A DNA stretch of 64,000 bases, taken from assembly GCA_949752735.1 (NCBI GenBank), contig OX457039.1, positions 30,036,786 through 30,100,785 of the forward strand, in the 5' to 3' direction. Positions 59,501 through 64,000 of this stretch are shown here, in pieces. The position numbers and the translations under genes were made by a program. The notes below the pieces were generated by a model, which saw only the letters and a program-made list of their open reading frames with translations, had not been told where the DNA came from and did not search any database. Source of the stretch: Lumbricus terrestris (taxonomy: Eukaryota; Annelida; Clitellata; Crassiclitellata; Lumbricidae). Every line of letters begins with the position of its first letter. Positions within the stretch are counted from its first letter, which is position 1.

Positions 59501-62500
59501 TAAATATTACTTATTCTTACCGTGATTAATAATTTAAATAAGAAACTCTATATTTACTACAACAAATATTAGACACATAAGACATCGATAGTAATACATG
59601 TTTATAACTGCACAATTTTATAATTGTGAAACTAGAACATAATATAATTACATAAAATGTTATTTTACACATTCAAAGCAACTAAGCTTACATCTATTGC
59701 CATCTCTAAAAAAATTGAGTGCTCAGCTTATCAGCTACCACAACAATACACTACACTTAGGATGAATTTTACAATAATCATTGATTACAATGCTTAGAGT
59801 TGCAAAGATTTACAATGTACCACATACCCTAAAAGCATTAAGACAATAACAAAAATAATTTAAAGATAAAAGCAATTTTAAAAATTACTTACTTCACTAG
59901 GCATCCCTGCAAGGAGTGTAATAAACTGCTTTTCCAAGTCTTGGCACATAATTGTTATGTCCTTGAAAAAAGAACCAGAGCTGATTAGAACATGCAAGAC
60001 ATCATTTTACAAAACAGTAATATCTTTAATACCCTAAAAGATCATCAAGGAACTTCATTCTTTTTCTGTTTGCCACACTTAAAGCTCTTTAACTAATCCA
60101 CATCAGTTCATAACTTTAATATTTTAACTTACTTCTGTTCAGCATGTTATTTAACAGCTCTAAGCACACTTGTTCATTCACCACGACTATTGTCCAAGCC
60201 TTTGCTTAGGCTTACCATCCGATCGGCTAGCTTCCCTTGACCATATTCTACGCTCTGCATTGAGCCTTATTGGCCAAATACACAAATTTAGTCAGGTTTC
60301 AAATCACATGCTGGAAGTTCTGTGCTAGTTTCCTGTTCATCAACACGTTGAATATAGGGTCGCTTCCCTGGTATTTATAAGAATAGAATGAACTTAAAAT
60401 GCTCCATCAACCTAACAGAACTTCACACATACTATGGATGAATGTCACTAAAGAGAAGAGGTCAAAATTTTAACGAATAAAGTTAACTGAAAGAGATTGG
60501 AGAACCAATGCAACTTGTCGGTAAAGTATTAAACAGGTAGACACTTGAAGTCATCATACTCAAGACAGATGTTACTTAAGTTGTCGGCATGCGAATAAGC
60601 ACACTATTTCAAATGGAAACATGTGTGAATAACATGTCAAGAAATAATTTTCCTCTGTTTACGAGAAGACCAGATGTAATAACACATTAGTCTTTTGCTC
60701 TAGAGGTATATAGTTATATACAGTATTCCAAGGACAAATGACAGCTATTTATGAAGTACACTAGAAGAGCAAACATATTCATTCATTATCGAACATCTAA
60801 AGAGCATCTCTTCAAGAAAACTAACTGGAGATGCAGCATGGCAAAAAGAACAATCTAAGGCAAGAAAAGAACATCGAAGAGAAGGTCCTAGGAGAGGCAA
60901 ATGATATTAATAATAATAACTGAATTTAAAGTTATTGCTTTACCTCGGTTGGCTTATTGTATGTATAGCAGTTGGTGAACATCTGGTTAAAATCTGCAAT
61001 GCATGCTTCTGCACTGTCATAGTAACATGCCTGCAGGCGCTTCTTAATTGTGCCCATATCCATTGGATGATGTATGATGTTATAATAATCCTAAAAGAAA
61101 CACTCTGCATTAAATATGTTCTTCAAATTAGTGTTGAGCCTCCTTTGCATACCTCCAATAAGGGGTCAATGCATAATTACATAATGCCAAAAATGACCGT
61201 TTTTGATCCACCCACCCTGTAACGCTTCGCAATGATCACCTTCACCCACCCACACGCGCGTTACGTAATTATTATGAAAAATCAGTTCAGATTTGGGCAT
61301 ACTAGGCCTAGGTGAACACATAATTATAATCATTACTTTTATAGTGAATTTGGTATAGTATGTGAATTATAATATGACAGTAGGCTAAGCTTAAAATATA
61401 ACGGTTACAGGAAATGTACCATGAAAATCCCCTACAGAACATGAATAAAAATGGATTCTTTGCATCTGACTGACAGTTGTGCTTAGCATGCCGCATTTTC
61501 AGCTAAAAGGCTGGAGGTTAAAATCTCACGGCATAAATCTTTCAAGACTGCAATTCCATTTATAACCTCAGCCAACATAATACACTGACCATTTACTTTT
61601 CGTGAGAATATTAGGCAGCAAGAGATACAGATAAATTAAGATGCAAATACCTAATGGCTACTCACATGGGCTAGTTTTAGGGACTTTACAAGCATAGGAG
61701 AAAAAAATTATTTACCACCAATCCCAGTTTCACAGCATCGACAGGTTTGTGGAAGGGCCATGCAAATTGATGTTTCCACATTGCCTTGATGACAGCATTC
61801 TTGAGGAATTGCAGCTGGTTCGTCAGTCTACCTTTTTTACCACTTGGATTTTGTGTTGGGGGCTGGCCAGCAATGTCCGAATTGTGCCCATCACCCTCAC
61901 CGTGTCCCCCAGTACCACTGCCCATTGGGGATCCAATACCATCATCATCCATTGATTCCTCTTGATGAAGTCCTTCAATGACGCGTAGTGCATCAGATGC
62001 CTACATATCATGAAATCAACTAGAAATTAATGCATGCAGAACAATATTATTTACCAATAGTCCAAGACACTGTCATTTTAAATGCTTATATTTCTCAACA
62101 TTAGAAAAGCATTTTACCATTATCACATGCAATTCATTTCATTCTGAAATTCATAAACTTTCAAATTAATTTAATAAATACTAAAATCCACAATATAAAA
62201 ACACCCCAACACGAAATAACGAGTTCTGAACAACTTTTTGAAGTTACTAAAACAAAGTGGCTCCTTCCATGGGTCATAGGCATGGAACGTACAACAGCCC
62301 GCAACAGAATTGCATCATGGCTCAGTGTTTATTCTTATTCTAACATTTGGTGTAGTTTGCACCCAACTTATAAAATAAAACTTGATGATCAAAGTTGCGT
62401 GTCCTCATCTAACCTAAATTAAACTGACAAGTCAACCAAGTGCACATTCTACAGAAACGCAAGTAGTACTAGCAGAGCTCAATTTAACAATTCTGTATCA

Positions 62501-62972
62501 TAACAAAGATAATTAGTGTCACCCTGTTTCATTGACCAGGCTAGCAACTAGCATATCATCAGAGTATATCAGTGACATAGTTTTATAAACCACTTTAACA
62601 ATTAGAAATTAAAAGCAACTTGCTGGCTCATAAAAAAACCTCTAAGAGACATATTTTGTTGCAGTCTATGAAATACAGTATTACAAATGAATGCCAATCA
62701 GATGATTGCAAACATATTTTAATTTACATTAGATTATAAACATAAAATCTAATAAAACACAATCAAAAACCAAACTTGCATTGGTTTTTAATGGGGAACA
62801 TTCGTCGACAGCAAGGTCCGATTCATTTCCAGAAGCTTCCACAGGTTTGTCGACATTTTCCGGATGATCGTCAGTGTTGCAACCATTGACAGAAGCAGAG
62901 TTATGTGAAGTATCACGATCAGACATGAATGACGTGTCACTTGTTGCACTAACACCAGGATTGGCATTGCAA
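50187..62972 (-). CDS. BET family double-bromodomain protein (BRD2/3/4, fs(1)h type), 13 coding exons
   Basis: Exons in transcript order: 62771-62972 (ends uncertain), 61716-62000, 60944-61090, 59893-59961, 58790-59086, 58055-58351, 56069-56170, 54333-54461, 53721-53927, 52222-52750, 51196-51366, 50586-50711, 50187-50311. From exon 2 on they total 2,484 nt in phase. Counting from an in-frame ATG at 62924-62926 the protein is about 879 aa. BD1 (about 112-219): [54 protein letters not shown] motif links to BD2 (about 399-508): [40 protein letters not shown]. The NET domain follows ([38 protein letters not shown]), then a coiled-coil-like segment and a Ser/Asp/Glu-rich end. BET proteins bind acetylated histones and recruit P-TEFb. 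There is no long P-TEFb-binding C-terminus as in BRD4, so it is short-form or BRD2/3-like. Confidence 0.95.
51680..52010 (+). mobile_element. LINE C-terminal fragment in a BET intron
   Basis: The frame from 51706 reads [20 protein letters not shown], ...[20 protein letters not shown] and [10 protein letters not shown]. This RWYGHVxRR...GRRxRGRPxxRW pattern is the standard C-terminal end of many LINE reverse-transcriptase proteins. It is antisense to BET and 5'-truncated. Confidence 0.8.
53485..53525. repeat. (AT)n microsatellite
   Basis: About 40 bp of uninterrupted TA repeat in the BET intron between the exons at 52222-52750 and 53721-53927. Confidence 0.95.
54026..54116. repeat. 2 x ~28-bp near-tandem duplication
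   Basis: agggcatatttaaattcagc plus tgtcgcaat/tgttgcaat occurs at about 54028 and 54083, separated by about 27 bases, in a BET intron. Confidence 0.8.
56300..57680 (+). mobile_element. LINE with reverse-transcriptase catalytic core, 5'-truncated and frameshifted
   Basis: The first frame (56320-56649) has RT motifs [20 protein letters not shown] and FADDTNVF, the catalytic FADD box, then [17 protein letters not shown]. The frame shifts near 56640 and resumes as [20 protein letters not shown] and [44 protein letters not shown] to the end at about 57293. The 3' end has the short tandem tail tttgattgattgattt (about 57662). The endonuclease is missing, so it is dead. It sits antisense in the BET intron between the KRKADTTTP exon and the BD2 exon. 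Confidence 0.88.
61155..61280. mobile_element. possible small TIR element in BET intron
   Basis: ggggtcaatgcataattaca at the left and (reversed) cataataattacgtaacgcg at the right are imperfect inverted copies about 100 bp apart, with a C-rich middle. Ends and target duplication are not clear. Confidence 0.35.
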
Positions 62973-64000
62973 CTGTAAATCAAAATTAAAGCAACAGAAC
63001 TCATAAAACATATTGTCAGCATAGAGCAGAGTCATAAATATAATCAATTCTTTATATGCGCATCATATAACATTGTGTTTTAAGAGCTATTTGTCACATC
63101 TGATAAACAACTCTTCTGATCTGTATCATTTTGGCCTTTGGATTTTTTGGGCCACTGTATTGCATTCGACCATGTCCTACCACAGTTCTAAGCTCAAGTT
63201 CGGCTACAATGTTCCTGCAGACTTTATATTGCTGTCATAATATTCTTTATCAACATGATCGCGAATTTTGTCACAAGGGAACTTCATAGATCAGAAGCAG
63301 TGATCTTCTCCAGTTTAGTCTCCAGTCAAGCAACCAGCGAAGCTCATGTAAAAAACAGGATTCTACTTTTCAGGTATGATCAGAGAACAACAATCAGTTG
63401 ACCTCGCTGAATAAGCCTGAAGATTATGTACTGGTTCCAACCGCTTGGCTGTTCAATATTTTATAAACAATTCATTTTTTTAAATCGTCTGCTTAACAAA
63501 AAGCTCATGCAAAGATTTGAGCACAGTGCAATATTTTTCCTATTTTAATATAGTAGTTATGGTTCAAGCAGCAGTTAAAAAAACTACTAGTAATTATTAT
63601 TTAAATTTTTTGCATGTGCATTGTGCATGGCTATACAGAACTGTGAATTTGAGGCGCCGATAGTCAGATCACAACTCATTAGAATTTGAATGTCTTACAG
63701 ATACAGCAAGAAGCTATATTACAGAAATCAAGGCATCTTGGCACAAAAGAAATTTGTCACAGATATTTGGCACAACACCTGCAGCCTTCTGATGACAGCC
63801 AACTAAACAGCATCAAAACTATCTAACGCTATAACTCTGTTGTATATGGTGTCCAGTAGCAGAAATTCTAGGGAACAGGGAGCTTACTGAAACCATCCAG
63901 CACTAAACTTCCTCAAAAGCAGTGTAAAACAACTTTATAGAAGGAGTTTAAATTGGTCAGAGGCTAACGAAAGTTTATGTGTTAAAGTAAAATTTTACTT
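62973..64000. other. sequence upstream of the first recognised BET exon
   Basis: The 5' UTR, promoter or an upstream exon of the BET gene should lie here or beyond the window. The exon at 62771-62972 has an acceptor (tttacag) before it, so at least one exon is upstream. I see no coding segment that I can support. Confidence 0.4.

Noticed and set aside
1..64000. CRISPR arrays, bacterial operons, defence or prophage systems
   Set aside because: The window is intron-rich animal DNA; regular repeats present are microsatellites or coding minisatellites without spacers.

Overview
This is nuclear DNA of a metazoan, probably an aquatic invertebrate; I cannot name the species. The evidence is AT-rich sequence, many short exons with GT-AG introns of a few hundred bases to 2 kb, animal gene families (BET bromodomain protein, IWS1, CENP-S, SURF2, a glypican-like last exon), and dense DNA-transposon MITEs, tRNA-derived SINEs and dead LINE 3' ends. 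No prokaryotic operons, CRISPR arrays or complete viral genomes are visible. Layout: (1) 1-9.4 kb, the last coding exon of a probable glypican (+, stop at 6523), preceded by intron-like sequence holding a hAT nested in a hAT and a 2.1-kb terminal-inverted-repeat element with six copies of one 14-mer, and followed by long non-coding sequence. (2) 9.4-12.5 kb, intergenic repeats. (3) 12,795-30,524, IWS1 (-), reconstructed as 21 coding exons with consistent phase, 906 codons. (4) About 1.6 kb of divergent intergenic sequence. (5) 32,124-35,773, CENP-S/MHF1 (+), four exons, 138 aa. (6) 36-40 kb, LINE 3' ends and two copies of one hAT family. (7) 40,414-45,437, SURF2 (-), five exons, 208 aa, with a LINE in intron 2. 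(8) 45.5-50.1 kb, repeats and featureless AT-rich DNA. (9) 50,187 to about 62,972, a BET bromodomain gene (-), thirteen coding exons, with its 5' end unresolved toward the window edge. The gene content is housekeeping chromatin and transcription machinery. IWS1 (SPT6 partner) and BET act in Pol II elongation, CENP-S in kinetochore assembly and Fanconi anemia-linked fork repair, SURF2 is a conserved surfeit-locus protein. IWS1 and CENPS are head to head and could share regulatory DNA. The neighbourhood looks like chance linkage, not a functional cluster. The most unusual points are: IWS1 contains a three-fold tandem duplication of a 74-77-nt plus 34-nt exon pair, each pair a whole number of codons; IWS1 exon 3 carries about 27 copies of a nine-residue S-P repeat; the BET protein has departures at the BC-loop residues that normally distinguish BD1 from BD2, and one GC-AG intron; and many mobile elements can be delimited to the base by target-site duplications. 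All gene models were built by eye from splice signals, reading phase and family similarity remembered from human proteins; none was checked by alignment software or transcripts.
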